Shown here: positions 8,127-17,516 of the stretch, one piece after another
How the letters are laid out: the number at the start of each line of letters is the position of its first letter
Position numbering within the stretch: position 1 is the first letter of the stretch
Assembly (NCBI RefSeq): GCF_017875765.1
Contig: NZ_JAGGNA010000001.1
Span: 1,015,001-1,079,000 of the forward strand
Source: Flavobacterium sp. CG_23.5
GTDB lineage: Bacteria > Bacteroidota > Bacteroidia > Flavobacteriales > Flavobacteriaceae
Direction of reading: 5' to 3'
Length of the DNA stretch: 64,000 nucleotides
The notes under the pieces: generated by a model
What the model was told of the DNA's origin: nothing
What the model saw: the letters and a program-made list of their open reading frames with translations, nothing else
Database searches by the model: none
Translations under genes and position numbers: made by a program

Positions 8127-9623
8127 CTAATTATTCAATTTTAGAATTTCAGCGGTATTTTTTCTGATTTCTTCCAATAAAGAAGGTTTATCATTTAATG
8201 TTTGTCCAAATGATGGTATCATTGTTTTCAGTTTTTCTTGCCATTCCGGATAAACAATTTCATTTTTGAAACATTTTCCAACCAAATCTGTCATGATAGA
8301 AACTGCTGTGGAAGCACCGGGAGAAGCCCCAAGTAATACAGCTAAACTACCATCCGCAGTTGTAATTACCTCGGTGCCAAATTCAAGTATTCCACCTTCT
8401 TTTTCATCTTTCTTTATAACTTGTACCCGCTGCCCCGCTCTTTCTATTTTCCAGTCTTTAGATCTGGCTGTCGGAACATATTCTCTAAGAGCATTAATCC
8501 TATCTTTAGGGGATTGACGTACTTGCTCAATCAAATATTTTGTAAGTGGTATATTTTTAATCCCTGCTGCTATCATCGGAATTATATTATCCGTTTTAAT
8601 AGACAAAGGCAAATCAGAATAAGAACCATTCTTTAAAAACCGAGTAGAAAAGCCAGCAAAAGGACCAAAAAGAAGTGCTTTTTCTCCATCTATCATTCGG
8701 GAATCAATATGTGGTACAGACATGGGTGGCGCTCCCACGGATGCTTTACCATAAACTTTAGCCTGATGTTTTGCAATTACTTCAGGATTGGTACATTTTA
8801 ACCATTGTCCACTAACCGGGAAACCTCCGAAACCCTTTCCTTCTGGAACGTCTGCTTTTTCTAGTAATGGCAATGACCCGCCTCCAGCACCGATAAAAAC
8901 AAACTTGGTATATGCTTTTCTTTTTTGGCCGGTAGCCAAATCAGTAATTTTTATTCTCCAAGATTTATCCTCACGCTGTTTCAATTTTTGAACTTCGTGA
9001 TGAAAATGCATCGTAACACCATCTAATTTAGCCAAATAATTAAACATACTTCTGGTCAATTCTCCAAAATTCACATCCGTACCAATTGCCATAGAAGTAG
9101 CTGCAACTTTTTCATTTTTGTCTCTACCCTCCATAACCAAAGGCATCCACTTTTTTAATTCTGAAAAATCAGTACTAAAAATCATTTGTTTAAAAAGTGG
9201 ATTAGATTGTAAAGCTTCAAATCTTTTCTTTAGATATGCTACATTTTTTTCACCCCAAACAAAACTTACATGAGGAATACTTTTTATAAAATTTTCAGGG
9301 GAAGTAATCTTTTTTTCTTGGACTAAATAGGCCCAAAATTGGCGAGAAACTTCGAAAGATTCAGCGATACTAATTGCTTTTTTTGGATCAATAGTTCCAT
9401 CAACACTTTCAGGTGTGTAATTAAGTTCACAAAAGGCAGAATGTCCGGTTCCGGCATTATTCCAGGCATCAGAACTTTCAGCAGCTGCAATATCTAATCT
9501 CTCGTAAATGTCAATTTTTAAATCTGGTTGTAATTCTTTAAGAATTAAACCAAGAGTGGCACTCATTATTCCAGCTCCTATAAGAACTACATCACTATTT
9601 GAACGAATGGTTGTATCAGGCAT
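8127..9623 (-). CDS. mqo: Malate:quinone oxidoreductase
   Basis: This 498-residue FAD enzyme starts with the dinucleotide-binding motif VVLIGAGIMSATLG (about residues 12-25) and has the family-typical SSDAWNNAGTGHSAFCELNYT block after it. It oxidises malate to oxaloacetate and passes electrons to the quinone pool at the inner membrane, a TCA-cycle step. Length matches the family. It is transcribed alone from a -7 box just upstream and ends at a bidirectional terminator. Confidence 0.96.
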   Translation of the reverse strand: MPDTTIRSNSDVVLIGAGIMSATLGLILKELQPDLKIDIYERLDIAAAESSDAWNNAGTGHSAFCELNYTPESVDGTIDPKKAISIAESFEVSRQFWAYLVQEKKITSPENFIKSIPHVSFVWGEKNVAYLKKRFEALQSNPLFKQMIFSTDFSELKKWMPLVMEGRDKNEKVAATSMAIGTDVNFGELTRSMFNYLAKLDGVTMHFHHEVQKLKQREDKSWRIKITDLATGQKRKAYTKFVFIGAGGGSLPLLEKADVPEGKGFGGFPVSGQWLKCTNPEVIAKHQAKVYGKASVGAPPMSVPHIDSRMIDGEKALLFGPFAGFSTRFLKNGSYSDLPLSIKTDNIIPMIAAGIKNIPLTKYLIEQVRQSPKDRINALREYVPTARSKDWKIERAGQRVQVIKKDEKEGGILEFGTEVITTADGSLAVLLGASPGASTAVSIMTDLVGKCFKNEIVYPEWQEKLKTMIPSFGQTLNDKPSLLEEIRKNTAEILKLNN

Positions 9624-9640
9624 AACAAAAATTTAAAATG

Positions 9641-9648
9641 CAAAGATA
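9641..9648 (-). promoter_or_regulatory. -7 box of mqo
   Basis: Minus-strand TATCTTTG matches TAnnTTTG and ends 17 bases before the mqo start codon. Confidence 0.55.
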
Positions 9649-9720
9649 CTTCATATGATTGCAAAAAAAACCTTAAATTTTGTGTGAAAAGTTACATAAT
9701 TACGAAAACGTTTTAGAAAT

Positions 9721-10137
9721 TTAAAACATTTTTCGAGTCAAATAATCCTGTAACATTATAGTTGCCGAAATTTCATCAATCAGTGCTTTATTTTGACGTT
9801 GTTTCTTTTTGAGTCCGCTGTCAATCATAGATTGAAAGGCCATTTTTGAGGTAAAACGTTCATCAACCCGAATGACTTTCATCTCCGGAAAGTGGTTCGT
9901 AAAATGAGTTACGAATCCTTTTATTATAGAAGCACTTTCTGAAGGTTCACCATTCATTTGTTTGGGTTCACCAATAAGTACTGCTTCGACTTTTTCTTTA
10001 GAGAAATAATCCTTTAAAAAAGCGATTGCTGTTGCACTTGGAACCGTTGTTAATCCGGAAGCAATGATTTGCATTTCATCCGTAACAGCTATTCCAGTTC
10101 GTTTTTGTCCGTAATCTATAGCGAGAATTCTTGGCAT
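9721..10137 (-). CDS. ruvX: Holliday junction resolvase-like RuvX (YqgF)
   Basis: This 138-residue protein has the RNase H-like fold markers of YqgF: RILAIDYGQKRTGIAVTD at the N-terminus, then IGEPKQMNGE, VDERFTSKMA and a C-terminal DEISA segment carrying the last acidic residue. The family is tied to processing of the 16S rRNA 5' end and to junction resolution. Its ATG abuts the TAA of the upstream toxin gene without a gap, so it is probably transcribed with the toxin-antitoxin pair. Confidence 0.93.
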   Translation of the reverse strand: MPRILAIDYGQKRTGIAVTDEMQIIASGLTTVPSATAIAFLKDYFSKEKVEAVLIGEPKQMNGEPSESASIIKGFVTHFTNHFPEMKVIRVDERFTSKMAFQSMIDSGLKKKQRQNKALIDEISATIMLQDYLTRKMF

Positions 10138-10419
10138 TTATATGGAATCTTTATATTTTATGAAACCGAAGACGAAAATTATTTCTTGTTCTATATCAAT
10201 GTAATAAACAATTGTGTAACCTTTAAAAACATAATCTCTAATATTTTCATCGTTGTAATAACTAGACTTCTTAAAATAAAAAGGATTCTTTAAATCTTTC
10301 CTTATTTTTTTTATTAAATCAACTTTGAACTTTCTAGCCGCTAACGGTTTGTCTTTCGAAATATATCTAATTTGGCTATCTAAATCAAACCTAAAATCTT
10401 TAGTGATTTTAATTTTCAT
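10138..10419 (-). CDS. ParE/RelE-type toxin
   Basis: I chose the ATG at 10419 (93 residues) over longer in-frame options. It lies in TATGAAAATTAA, overlapping the antitoxin stop by 11 bases, the coupling usual for such pairs. The protein is small and basic with an alpha-alpha-beta order. SKDKPLAARKFKVDLIKKI gives the helical hairpin, and FKGYTIVYYIDIEQEIIFVFGFI gives the C-terminal beta strands of ParE/RelE toxins. Toxins of this superfamily cleave mRNA at the ribosome (RelE) or inhibit gyrase (ParE); the target here cannot be told. Its stop touches the ruvX start. Confidence 0.85.
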   Translation of the reverse strand: MKIKITKDFRFDLDSQIRYISKDKPLAARKFKVDLIKKIRKDLKNPFYFKKSSYYNDENIRDYVFKGYTIVYYIDIEQEIIFVFGFIKYKDSI

Positions 10420-10642
10420 ATTCAGAAATAGTCTTTTCAAGAAATTCATCTAGCTCGTCCAAAGAGCAACATTCGGCTGTACCGTTTTTTATCTTAGCCA
10501 AAGAAAGGTCCAATTTTTTCTTATTTTCATCAAAATCAGTATCTTCCTGAACTATTTTCAATTCATCTGATGAAAACGAACTCAATAACTCTAGAATTTT
10601 GGCTTTTATTTTTGGTTGAAATTCTAATCTAATTGTTTCCAT
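10409..10642 (-). CDS. Antitoxin of the ParE/RelE-type pair
   Basis: I chose the ATG at 10642 (77 residues, METIRLEF) because two earlier in-frame ATGs (10660, 10675) fall on or next to the -7 box and would be at or ahead of the transcript start. The protein is small and acidic with a C-terminal Glu-rich helix (LDELDEFLEKTISEYEN), as expected for an antitoxin that wraps a RelE/ParE toxin. No clear DNA-binding domain is visible. It comes first in the operon and overlaps the toxin by 11 bases. Confidence 0.8.
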   Translation of the reverse strand: METIRLEFQPKIKAKILELLSSFSSDELKIVQEDTDFDENKKKLDLSLAKIKNGTAECCSLDELDEFLEKTISEYEN

Positions 10643-10661
10643 AACTAATTTATTACTCATA

Positions 10662-10669
10662 CAAAGATA
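10662..10669 (-). promoter_or_regulatory. -7 box of the toxin-antitoxin/ruvX transcript
   Basis: Minus-strand TATCTTTG matches TAnnTTTG, 19 bases before the chosen antitoxin start. It decides the start codon of the antitoxin. Confidence 0.55.
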
Positions 10670-10804
10670 AAACATTTTAGAGTTGAAAAAAAATGCTTCA
10701 CTTTTTATGCCAATTGCAAATTTTTAGTCCCTTCCCTTTTAACCATTAATAAAAAAGTAACATCGACAAGTTAAATTTGCAACAATTTCAAACTAATTCG
10801 GCTT

Positions 10805-10833
10805 TTTGCTATTGGTTAAAAAACATATCTTTG
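10805..10833 (+). promoter_or_regulatory. dapD promoter (-33 TTTG, -7 TATCTTTG)
   Basis: TTTG (10805-10808) and TATCTTTG (10826-10833) are separated by 17 bases and lie just before the ATG at 10851. A longer in-frame start at 10806 would lie inside the promoter, so it is rejected. Confidence 0.7.
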
Positions 10834-10850
10834 TCAAAAATCTATCAAAA

Positions 10851-11678
10851 ATGAATCCATTACAAACTATTATAGAACAAGCTTGGGAAAACCGCGCCTT
10901 GTTACAAGATAAAACGACAACTGACGCTATCAGAGAAGTTATTGAGTTACTGGACACGGGAAAATTACGCGTTGCTGAACCTGTAGATCCCGAAGTTTCG
11001 GGAGGATGGCAAGTAAACGAATGGGTAAAGAAAGCAGTAGTGATGTATTTCCCTATTCAAAAAATGGAAACTTTACATTCTGGTATTTTCGAATATCACG
11101 ACAAAATGTTGTTAAAAAAAGACTTTGCCGAAAAAGGAATTCGCGTTGTTCCTAATGCGGTAGCGCGTTACGGTGCTTACATTTCTAGCGGAGTTATTTT
11201 GATGCCAAGTTATGTAAATATTGGTGCTTATGTTGATGAAGGTACCATGGTGGACACTTGGGCAACCGTAGGAAGTTGTGCCCAAATTGGTAAAAATGTA
11301 CATTTAAGTGGTGGTGTAGGAATTGGCGGAGTGCTTGAACCTTTGCAAGCAGCTCCTGTAATCATTGAAGATGGTGCGTTTATTGGTTCGCGTTGTATTG
11401 TAGTTGAAGGAGTTCATGTAGGTAAAGAAGCAGTTCTTGGTGCCAATGTTTGTTTGACTGCCTCCACAAAAATTATTGATGTAACTGGTGAAACTCCGAT
11501 TGAAATGAAAGGTTTTGTTCCAGCGCGTTCAGTAGTAATTCCGGGAAGTTACACTAAGAAATTTCCAGCAGGCGATTTTCAAGTTCCTTGTGCACTAATC
11601 ATTGGAACACGTAAGCCTTCTACGGATTTGAAAACATCGTTAAATAATGCATTGCGTGAATATGACGTAGCGGTATAA
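10851..11678 (+). CDS. dapD: 2,3,4,5-tetrahydropyridine-2,6-dicarboxylate N-succinyltransferase
   Basis: The start at ATG 10851 ([15 protein letters not shown], 275 residues) gives the family's usual length and follows the promoter directly. The C-terminal half (about 105-250) is a left-handed beta-helix of hexapeptide repeats (for example [20 protein letters not shown]). The enzyme transfers succinyl from succinyl-CoA to tetrahydrodipicolinate in the lysine and meso-diaminopimelate pathway of the cytoplasm. It appears to head a transcript that continues into three glycosyltransferase genes at 8- to 20-base gaps. Confidence 0.97.
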   Translation: MNPLQTIIEQAWENRALLQDKTTTDAIREVIELLDTGKLRVAEPVDPEVSGGWQVNEWVKKAVVMYFPIQKMETLHSGIFEYHDKMLLKKDFAEKGIRVVPNAVARYGAYISSGVILMPSYVNIGAYVDEGTMVDTWATVGSCAQIGKNVHLSGGVGIGGVLEPLQAAPVIIEDGAFIGSRCIVVEGVHVGKEAVLGANVCLTASTKIIDVTGETPIEMKGFVPARSVVIPGSYTKKFPAGDFQVPCALIIGTRKPSTDLKTSLNNALREYDVAV

Positions 11679-11685
11679 ACCGTTT

Positions 11686-12696
11686 TTGTTTAAAAATCTT
11701 TATAAAAAAGACCTATTGGATATTTCAATAATTATAGTTAATTACCGTGGTTGGAAAGCCTTAGATGAATGTTTAGAATCTATTGATACAATCAATTCTA
11801 AAACTTTTTCTTTTGAAGTTATTGTTGTCGATAATTTTTCTAATGACGGTCAATTAACTGCTTTTAGTGAAAAGTATTCCAAATTTACATTTACCGAAAA
11901 TTCCGGTAATAATGGTTTTTCCAATGGATGTAATGTGGGAGCATCAAAAGCAACGGGTAACTATTTTCTTTTTTTAAATCCAGATACAAAAGTTACTCTT
12001 GAAGCTTTAGAAACTCTTTTACAAACTGCAATTTTAAACCCTGAAATTGGAATTTTATCCTGTTTGCAAATAAACGAAAACAATGTTTTTTACAATCAGA
12101 GGAATTTATTTCCAGCTTTGGGACGGTTTTTTGGAATCTCAAGATCTATTTACCGAAAAGTGAATAAAACAAAACTCGAAGAACGTTTCAACAATACTTA
12201 TGATCTTTTTTATCCTGATTGGGTTACTGGAGCCGTTATTTTTATAAGTCGGGACTGGTTCCACAAAATAAAAGGATGGAACGAAGATTACTGGTTATAT
12301 TTTGAAGACGTTGATCTTTGTAAAAAGACTTCTGATTCTGGAGGAAAAGTAGCCGTTACCAGAAAAGCGACTATTTTTCATCAACATGGTGGTGCTTCAA
12401 GATTGAATGTGAAGACAAAAGCACTGACAAAAACAGAAGTGATTATTTCTAAACATGTTTACATTGATAATCAATTCTATGGAGGAACAAGACTATTTTT
12501 ACAGAGCTTGTTGATTTTAGGGGTTATTTCTGAGAAAATAGTGTTGTCATTTTTAAGTCTTTTTTTATTTTTTATTCCAAAATTGAAAGTGAATGCATTA
12601 ATCCTTAAAAATATTACTGTCTATTATTTTAATGCTCTAAAAAAACAAACTTGGATTAGTCCTCGTGCCATGAATTACATGAAAATAAAAGCTTAA
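11686..12696 (+). CDS. Family 2 glycosyltransferase
   Basis: This protein of about 336 residues begins with TTG at 11686, eight bases after the dapD stop. No in-frame ATG precedes the conserved core, which begins DISIIIVNYRGWKALDECL. The GT-A fold shows VVDNFSNDG, the DxD-like region FLNPDTKV and the acceptor-side motif WNEDYWLYFEDVDLCKK. It is closest to rhamnosyltransferase-like GT2 enzymes that build surface polysaccharides. C-terminal hydrophobic stretches (about residues 275-310) suggest membrane attachment. The sugar is unknown. Confidence 0.88.
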   Translation: MFKNLYKKDLLDISIIIVNYRGWKALDECLESIDTINSKTFSFEVIVVDNFSNDGQLTAFSEKYSKFTFTENSGNNGFSNGCNVGASKATGNYFLFLNPDTKVTLEALETLLQTAILNPEIGILSCLQINENNVFYNQRNLFPALGRFFGISRSIYRKVNKTKLEERFNNTYDLFYPDWVTGAVIFISRDWFHKIKGWNEDYWLYFEDVDLCKKTSDSGGKVAVTRKATIFHQHGGASRLNVKTKALTKTEVIISKHVYIDNQFYGGTRLFLQSLLILGVISEKIVLSFLSLFLFFIPKLKVNALILKNITVYYFNALKKQTWISPRAMNYMKIKA

Positions 12697-12715
12697 TTTT
12701 TCAACTTTACTTTAA

Positions 12716-13783
12716 ATGAAAATACTTGTAATTCAACAAAAAATGATTGGCGATGTTTTAGTAAGCTCCTTACTTTGTGACAATTTACGCATCGCTTATC
12801 CAAATGCTCAAATTGATTACATGGTTTATGAATCAACAATTGAAGTATTGAAGGGAAATACAAGCTTTGACAATCTCATCCTTTTTAAGGAGAAACATCA
12901 AAAAAACAAATGGGAATATTTCAAATTATTGAAATCCATTCGCAATGAAAAGTATGACATAATTATTGATGCTTACTCCAAACTAGAAAGCTGGCTTGTC
13001 GTATTATTTTCGGGAGCAAAACAAAAAATATCGTATTGGAAAAAAGGAAGAACTTTTCTTTATACGGATAACATAGAAAGAAAAAAAACATCAAATTCAA
13101 ATTTAGGTTTAATAATCGAACAGCGACTAGCATTACTAGATCCGTTAAAACTAGATATTGAACTCGAAACTTTCCCTACAATTAAAATAACTCAAAAAGA
13201 AAGGGATTTTGCAACTTCACTTTTAAATTCTCATGGAATAGACCGTTCCAAAAAAACGATTATGTTAAGTATCATGGGGAGCAGTTTAGAAAAAACGTAT
13301 CCATTAGAATATATGTCAAAACTGATTGATTTTATTGCTGATAAAGGCGATGTAAATTTGCTTTTTAATTATATGCCAAAGCAAATTCAAGAAGCAAAAA
13401 CAATTTACAATGGCTGTAAAGAGGAAACTAAAACTAAAATTGACTTTACTATTACTGGAAAAAATATCCGGGAGTACATTGCCATAATGGATTCTTGCGA
13501 CATGATAATAGGTAATGATGGCGGTGCGATAAATATGGCAAAAGCATTAGGCAAACCTTCATTTATTATTTTCTCGCCGTGGATTGATAAAAAAGGCTGG
13601 GCAACTTTTGAAGACGGAATTAATCATGTTTCGCTTCATCTAAAAGAATACAAACCCGAATTATTTGAGAACAAAACGGACAAAACAATAAAAAAGGAGA
13701 GTGATTTATTTTACAAAGAATTTGTTCCAGCGTTATTGTTTCCTTCGTTAAATGCTTTTTTGACAACTCATTTAAAAAAATAA
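12716..13783 (+). CDS. Family 9 glycosyltransferase (heptosyltransferase-like)
   Basis: This 355-residue protein has the GT9 layout. The N-terminal KILVIQQKMIGDVLVSSLL is the first Rossmann strand and loop. The C-terminal MDSCDMIIGNDGGAINMAKALGKPS corresponds to the S/T-D-G/S-G sugar-nucleotide binding loop of heptosyltransferases. GT9 enzymes add heptose, or another sugar, to LPS core. It lies 19 bases after the GT2 gene and 10 bases before the next, so the genes are probably co-transcribed. The exact donor is not known. Confidence 0.9.
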   Translation: MKILVIQQKMIGDVLVSSLLCDNLRIAYPNAQIDYMVYESTIEVLKGNTSFDNLILFKEKHQKNKWEYFKLLKSIRNEKYDIIIDAYSKLESWLVVLFSGAKQKISYWKKGRTFLYTDNIERKKTSNSNLGLIIEQRLALLDPLKLDIELETFPTIKITQKERDFATSLLNSHGIDRSKKTIMLSIMGSSLEKTYPLEYMSKLIDFIADKGDVNLLFNYMPKQIQEAKTIYNGCKEETKTKIDFTITGKNIREYIAIMDSCDMIIGNDGGAINMAKALGKPSFIIFSPWIDKKGWATFEDGINHVSLHLKEYKPELFENKTDKTIKKESDLFYKEFVPALLFPSLNAFLTTHLKK

Positions 13784-13793
13784 GAGGAAGCAA

Positions 13794-14564
13794 ATGAATT
13801 GCAATCTAAACAAAAAATTATCGGTTTTAATCATAACTTTAAATGAAGAGGTGCATATGAATGCGCTTCTGTCAGATTTAGATTTTGCTGATGAAATTAT
13901 TGTTGTCGATTCGTTTAGCAGTGATGGAACTGAAAGTATCTGTAAATCATTCAGCAAAGTAAAATTTATTCAGCATAAGTTTGAGGATTACTCTTCGCAA
14001 AGAAATTTTGCTATTGCTCAAGCAAAAAATGATTGGATTTTATTTCTAGACGCTGATGAAAGACTTACTCCCGCATTAAAAAATGAAATTTTAGTCATGC
14101 TAAAAAACAACGAAACATATTCTGCTTTTTTATTTTATAGAACTTTTATATATGAAAATACCATTTTGCGTTTTAGTGGTTGTCAAAACGACAAAATTTT
14201 CAGATTATTCAATAAAAATTACGCTACATACAAAACAGATAGATTGGTTCATGAAAAATTAGAAGTGAACGGAAAAATTGGTGTACTCAAAAACAAACTT
14301 ACTCATTATTCGTTTTCTGATTATGAATCTTTTAAATCAAAAATAATAAGCTACGGGAAATTTAAAGCTCAAGAGAAGTTCATTAAGAAACAAAAAACTT
14401 CTTATGTGCGTCACATATTGCATCCTATTTATAATTTCCTGTATAATTATATTGTCCGACTGGGTTTTCTCGACGGAAGAAAAGGCATGACTATTTGCTA
14501 CCTAAATGCTTATTGTATCCATATTAGATACCAAGAACTTCGAAATCTTTGGGATAAAAAATAG
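13794..14564 (+). CDS. Family 2 glycosyltransferase, WaaE/KdtX-like
   Basis: This 256-residue protein is short for GT2 but matches the LPS-core WaaE/KdtX subgroup: LSVLIITLNEE, EIIVVDSFSSDGTE, the strongly conserved FEDYSSQRNFAIAQAKNDW and LFLDADERL. Members add glucose or a similar sugar to inner-core heptose. Its position directly after a GT9 heptosyltransferase-like gene supports a role in LPS core assembly. It converges on the kinase gene with a 3-base gap and no terminator. Confidence 0.9.
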   Translation: MNCNLNKKLSVLIITLNEEVHMNALLSDLDFADEIIVVDSFSSDGTESICKSFSKVKFIQHKFEDYSSQRNFAIAQAKNDWILFLDADERLTPALKNEILVMLKNNETYSAFLFYRTFIYENTILRFSGCQNDKIFRLFNKNYATYKTDRLVHEKLEVNGKIGVLKNKLTHYSFSDYESFKSKIISYGKFKAQEKFIKKQKTSYVRHILHPIYNFLYNYIVRLGFLDGRKGMTICYLNAYCIHIRYQELRNLWDKK

Positions 14565-14567
14565 CGA

Positions 14568-15329
14568 CTATCTCCAAAAAAGCAATTTCTTTTTTCTTAC
14601 CATTTTTCTGTGGTGTTTTGCCTGAAAATCATTAGTGTAAAAGCACATTTTACTAAAAATTTTCTCATATTCCTTACTGTAATGTTTTGCATATTCGTCA
14701 CTCATTACGGCAAGCATTTCAATTTTTGGCGTAAGCCTGCTAAAATTTTTCATTCGCATGTCAAAATCCATGGCTTCGTGAAAATTCATTCTGTTTAAAT
14801 CAACCAAGTAGAACTCATAATGGTTTTCGGAAACTTTTTTAATCAACGTATTTCCTGGTGAATGATCTAGAAATTCAATTCCTTTTTCATGCAAATCATA
14901 AGTAAATTTCGCAAACTGTCTTAGTATATTTTCATGATCTGGATAATCCGGGTTTTCAACTAATTCCCGGAAAGTCAAATCTGCTTGTAAATGTTCACTG
15001 ATATAAAAACTCTTTTCTAATCCTGTAACTTTAAAATTTTCAGCGTAAGCAATAGGCTGTGGCGTACCAATTCCCTTTTGTAACAACTTATTTGCATATT
15101 CATAAGATCGTCTAGCTTTTGATTTCCGAAAATATTTATACGCTACCTGATTAATAATGTTAGGAATTTTAAACGATTTGATGTTAATCGTCTTACCGTC
15201 TAAATCAAAGAGTTTGATCGTATTCCTTTTACCATCACCAAAGAGAACACCAGTGGAACTAAAATCCGTAATATTCTTTTTGATCTCTTTTTCTTTAGAA
15301 ATGAAAACTGTATTGACCGTTATTAACAT
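14568..15329 (-). CDS. Kdo/LPS kinase-like protein (WaaP/KdkA family)
   Basis: I chose the ATG at 15329 (253 residues, MLITVNTVFIS); the only alternative start is a TTG at 15338. The protein resembles small LPS kinases: a lysine in the N-lobe (TINIKSFKIP), the catalytic-loop-like LDHSPGNTLIKK and the metal-binding-like FYLVDLNRMNF. These kinases phosphorylate Kdo or heptose of the LPS inner core in the cytoplasm. Its setting among LPS-type glycosyltransferases agrees. Substrate is inferred. Confidence 0.82.
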   Translation of the reverse strand: MLITVNTVFISKEKEIKKNITDFSSTGVLFGDGKRNTIKLFDLDGKTINIKSFKIPNIINQVAYKYFRKSKARRSYEYANKLLQKGIGTPQPIAYAENFKVTGLEKSFYISEHLQADLTFRELVENPDYPDHENILRQFAKFTYDLHEKGIEFLDHSPGNTLIKKVSENHYEFYLVDLNRMNFHEAMDFDMRMKNFSRLTPKIEMLAVMSDEYAKHYSKEYEKIFSKMCFYTNDFQAKHHRKMVRKKKLLFWR

Positions 15330-15355
15330 GGATTGCAAACTAAGTTGTTAATCTA

Positions 15356-15363
15356 CAAAAATA
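15356..15363 (-). promoter_or_regulatory. -7 box of the LPS kinase gene
   Basis: Minus-strand TATTTTTG matches TAnnTTTG and lies 26 bases before the chosen ATG. Confidence 0.5.
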
Positions 15364-15579
15364 ACGAAATGATTTTTGAGTCTCCAAATAAACCGTCCTA
15401 TTTTATAATGATGACGGAATATTATATTTAATTAAAGTTTTTAAATAAAATGTATAAAAAAACGTTTCAGACATTAAACCTTCTTAATTTTTCTTAGTCT
15501 AAATTTTAAATATGCATTTTTCATTTGAGTATGAATGAAGCTAAAAAATGGCAATTACTAGCGAATTACACTATTAAAT

Positions 15580-16650
15580 ATGACAAAAACTGTATTTCTA
15601 GAATCACATAATCTTAAAAATAAAGCAACTGGATTAGGGACTTTTAATTATGAGTTGATAAAGGGATTGTCACAATTAGAATTTAATAATTTAGACTTAT
15701 TACTAAACGCTAAAAATCCGGAACTACTAAAATCTGAATTTGGCGACAAATTTAAATATAAAAAATATACTGATTTATCCCGATATAGTATTTTTAGAAC
15801 CCGAAAAAAATATGATTTATGGCATTCCATGAATCAGAATTCTAAAGTTGAACCTTATCACGTCAATAAATATTTACTAACCATCCATGATGTAAATTTT
15901 GTAAAGGAAATTTCATCCGATATGAATCACAAAGTAAATAAACTCTTTCTTAAAAAGCTGGAGAAAGCTAATGCGATAACTTATGTCTCGGAATTTGCAA
16001 AAAAACAAACCCATCAGTACTTTAAAGTTCCTAATATACCGGAATATGTAATTCATAATGGAAACCCTATTTCGACCATATTAGATACTTCCAGTTTTAT
16101 TTCACCAATCCCGCTTGACAAACCTTTTTTATATTCCATAGGTGATTTTCTAGAACGAAAAAATTTCCTTTCTCTAGTGAAAATGATGCTTCATATTACG
16201 GATTATAATCTAATATTATCTGGAAATAAAAACAAAGCTTATGGCAAAGAAATAGAAGATTTTATACAGTCAAATAATTTACAAAACCGTATTTTTTTGA
16301 CTGGTAAAGTGGATGAAGTTGCTAAACAATTTTATTTATCGAAGTGCCATGCTTTTGTATTTCCATCTATTCGCGAAGGGTTTGGCCTTCCTCCTATCGA
16401 AGCAATGCATTTTGGCAAACCTATCTTTTTATCCAATAAAACTTCATTGCCGGAAATAGGCGGAGAACATGCTTACTATTGGGATAATTTTGATCCTGAA
16501 TACATGAAAAACACATTGATAAATGGTTTAAATCATTTCTATAATCATCAAAATGAAATGGAAATGCTAATGAAAAAAAGAGCCGCAAGTTTCGATTGGA
16601 AAGTTGCGGCTGCTGAATATTTGAAAGTGTATGAAAAGCATCTGTTTTGA
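15580..16650 (+). CDS. Family 4 glycosyltransferase
   Basis: This 356-residue protein has the GT-B two-domain layout. The N-domain has TGLGTFNYELIKGL. The C-domain has FLYSIGDFLERKNFLSLV and the GT4 signature HAFVFPSIREGFGLPPIEAM, where the two glutamates contact the nucleotide sugar. It probably adds one sugar in a surface glycan. It is a single gene, divergent from the kinase gene across a 250-base AT-rich gap and convergent with the deacetylase. Confidence 0.9.
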   Translation: MTKTVFLESHNLKNKATGLGTFNYELIKGLSQLEFNNLDLLLNAKNPELLKSEFGDKFKYKKYTDLSRYSIFRTRKKYDLWHSMNQNSKVEPYHVNKYLLTIHDVNFVKEISSDMNHKVNKLFLKKLEKANAITYVSEFAKKQTHQYFKVPNIPEYVIHNGNPISTILDTSSFISPIPLDKPFLYSIGDFLERKNFLSLVKMMLHITDYNLILSGNKNKAYGKEIEDFIQSNNLQNRIFLTGKVDEVAKQFYLSKCHAFVFPSIREGFGLPPIEAMHFGKPIFLSNKTSLPEIGGEHAYYWDNFDPEYMKNTLINGLNHFYNHQNEMEMLMKKRAASFDWKVAAAEYLKVYEKHLF

Positions 16651-16664
16651 AATTTAGACGTCAA

Positions 16665-17486
16665 TTAAAAAACTTTCTTCCTTCCAAAAACTACTTTCTT
16701 TTTAAAATCTTCCATTGTATCTCTACCTCTTATGTCTATGCGCTGAATTAGGTAATTATTTTTAAAAGGGAAAACATTTATCCTATTGCCTATTCTAAGA
16801 CCATATTTTATGCCGTATTTCTCGAGTAATTTAAAGAACTCATCTTGTTTAACTCCCTTCTTTCTATAATATCCGCCATAAGTGTATGCCAATGCTGGGT
16901 AAACATTTAATGCCTCCTTTTTAATCACTTCTTGGCACAATTGAAGATCTTTTTCTATTTCATCCAGCGATAATCCAGCATAATTGTCATGTTTAAAAGT
17001 ATGATATCCCAATTCAATATGAGAACTTACTTCAAATAACTGCTGCTTATTCATCATAATCATATTATCACTGACGAATTCTCCATTCCAATCTGCTTTT
17101 TGCCCTATTCTTCCTAGAACAATAAAACAAACTGCCTTGAAATTATATTGCTGTAGCAAAGGATATAACTCCGTATGATTATCTAAAAAACCATCGTCAA
17201 AAGTAAGAACAACCGATTTAGGTGGCAATGGCTGTTTTTTATTCTTTAATTCTTCCACTTCAGATAATGAAAGTGTCTTGTAATTGTTATTTTTTAAATA
17301 TTCAAATTGTTCTTTTATTTTCTCTTTGCTAATCGTAATCTGATCTTCAAAACCATTTACGGAAACGGAATGATATTCTAGAATTCTTAATTTTTTTGAG
17401 GCAGGAGAAAGTAATTTAAATTGAAAGTTCAAAAAAGCCAAAAAGGCTAATCCAATTAAAACCAATATGGAAATAACGTAAATCAT
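16665..17486 (-). CDS. Polysaccharide deacetylase family protein
   Basis: This 273-residue protein has one N-terminal membrane anchor (about residues 3-22) and a NodB-type deacetylase domain. VVLTFDDGFLDN holds the catalytic and metal-binding aspartates, and LGYHTFKHDNY gives the HxxxH metal ligands. Such enzymes remove N- or O-acetyl groups from glycans. Here it likely acts outside the inner membrane on a surface polysaccharide or LPS sugar. It lies 30 bases downstream of a GT4 gene on the same strand, so the two are probably one operon. Confidence 0.87.
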   Translation of the reverse strand: MIYVISILVLIGLAFLAFLNFQFKLLSPASKKLRILEYHSVSVNGFEDQITISKEKIKEQFEYLKNNNYKTLSLSEVEELKNKKQPLPPKSVVLTFDDGFLDNHTELYPLLQQYNFKAVCFIVLGRIGQKADWNGEFVSDNMIMMNKQQLFEVSSHIELGYHTFKHDNYAGLSLDEIEKDLQLCQEVIKKEALNVYPALAYTYGGYYRKKGVKQDEFFKLLEKYGIKYGLRIGNRINVFPFKNNYLIQRIDIRGRDTMEDFKKKVVFGRKKVF

Positions 17487-17516
17487 AATTTATTTTATTT
17501 GAGCGAAATGTATTTA

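Noticed and set aside
10643..10675. Earlier starts (10675, 10660) for the antitoxin
   Set aside because: Both fall on or beside the -7 box TATCTTTG, so they would lie at or ahead of the transcript start.
10806..10850. Extended dapD N-terminus
   Set aside because: The extra 15 codons cover the -33/-7 promoter and are not part of the family's usual sequence.
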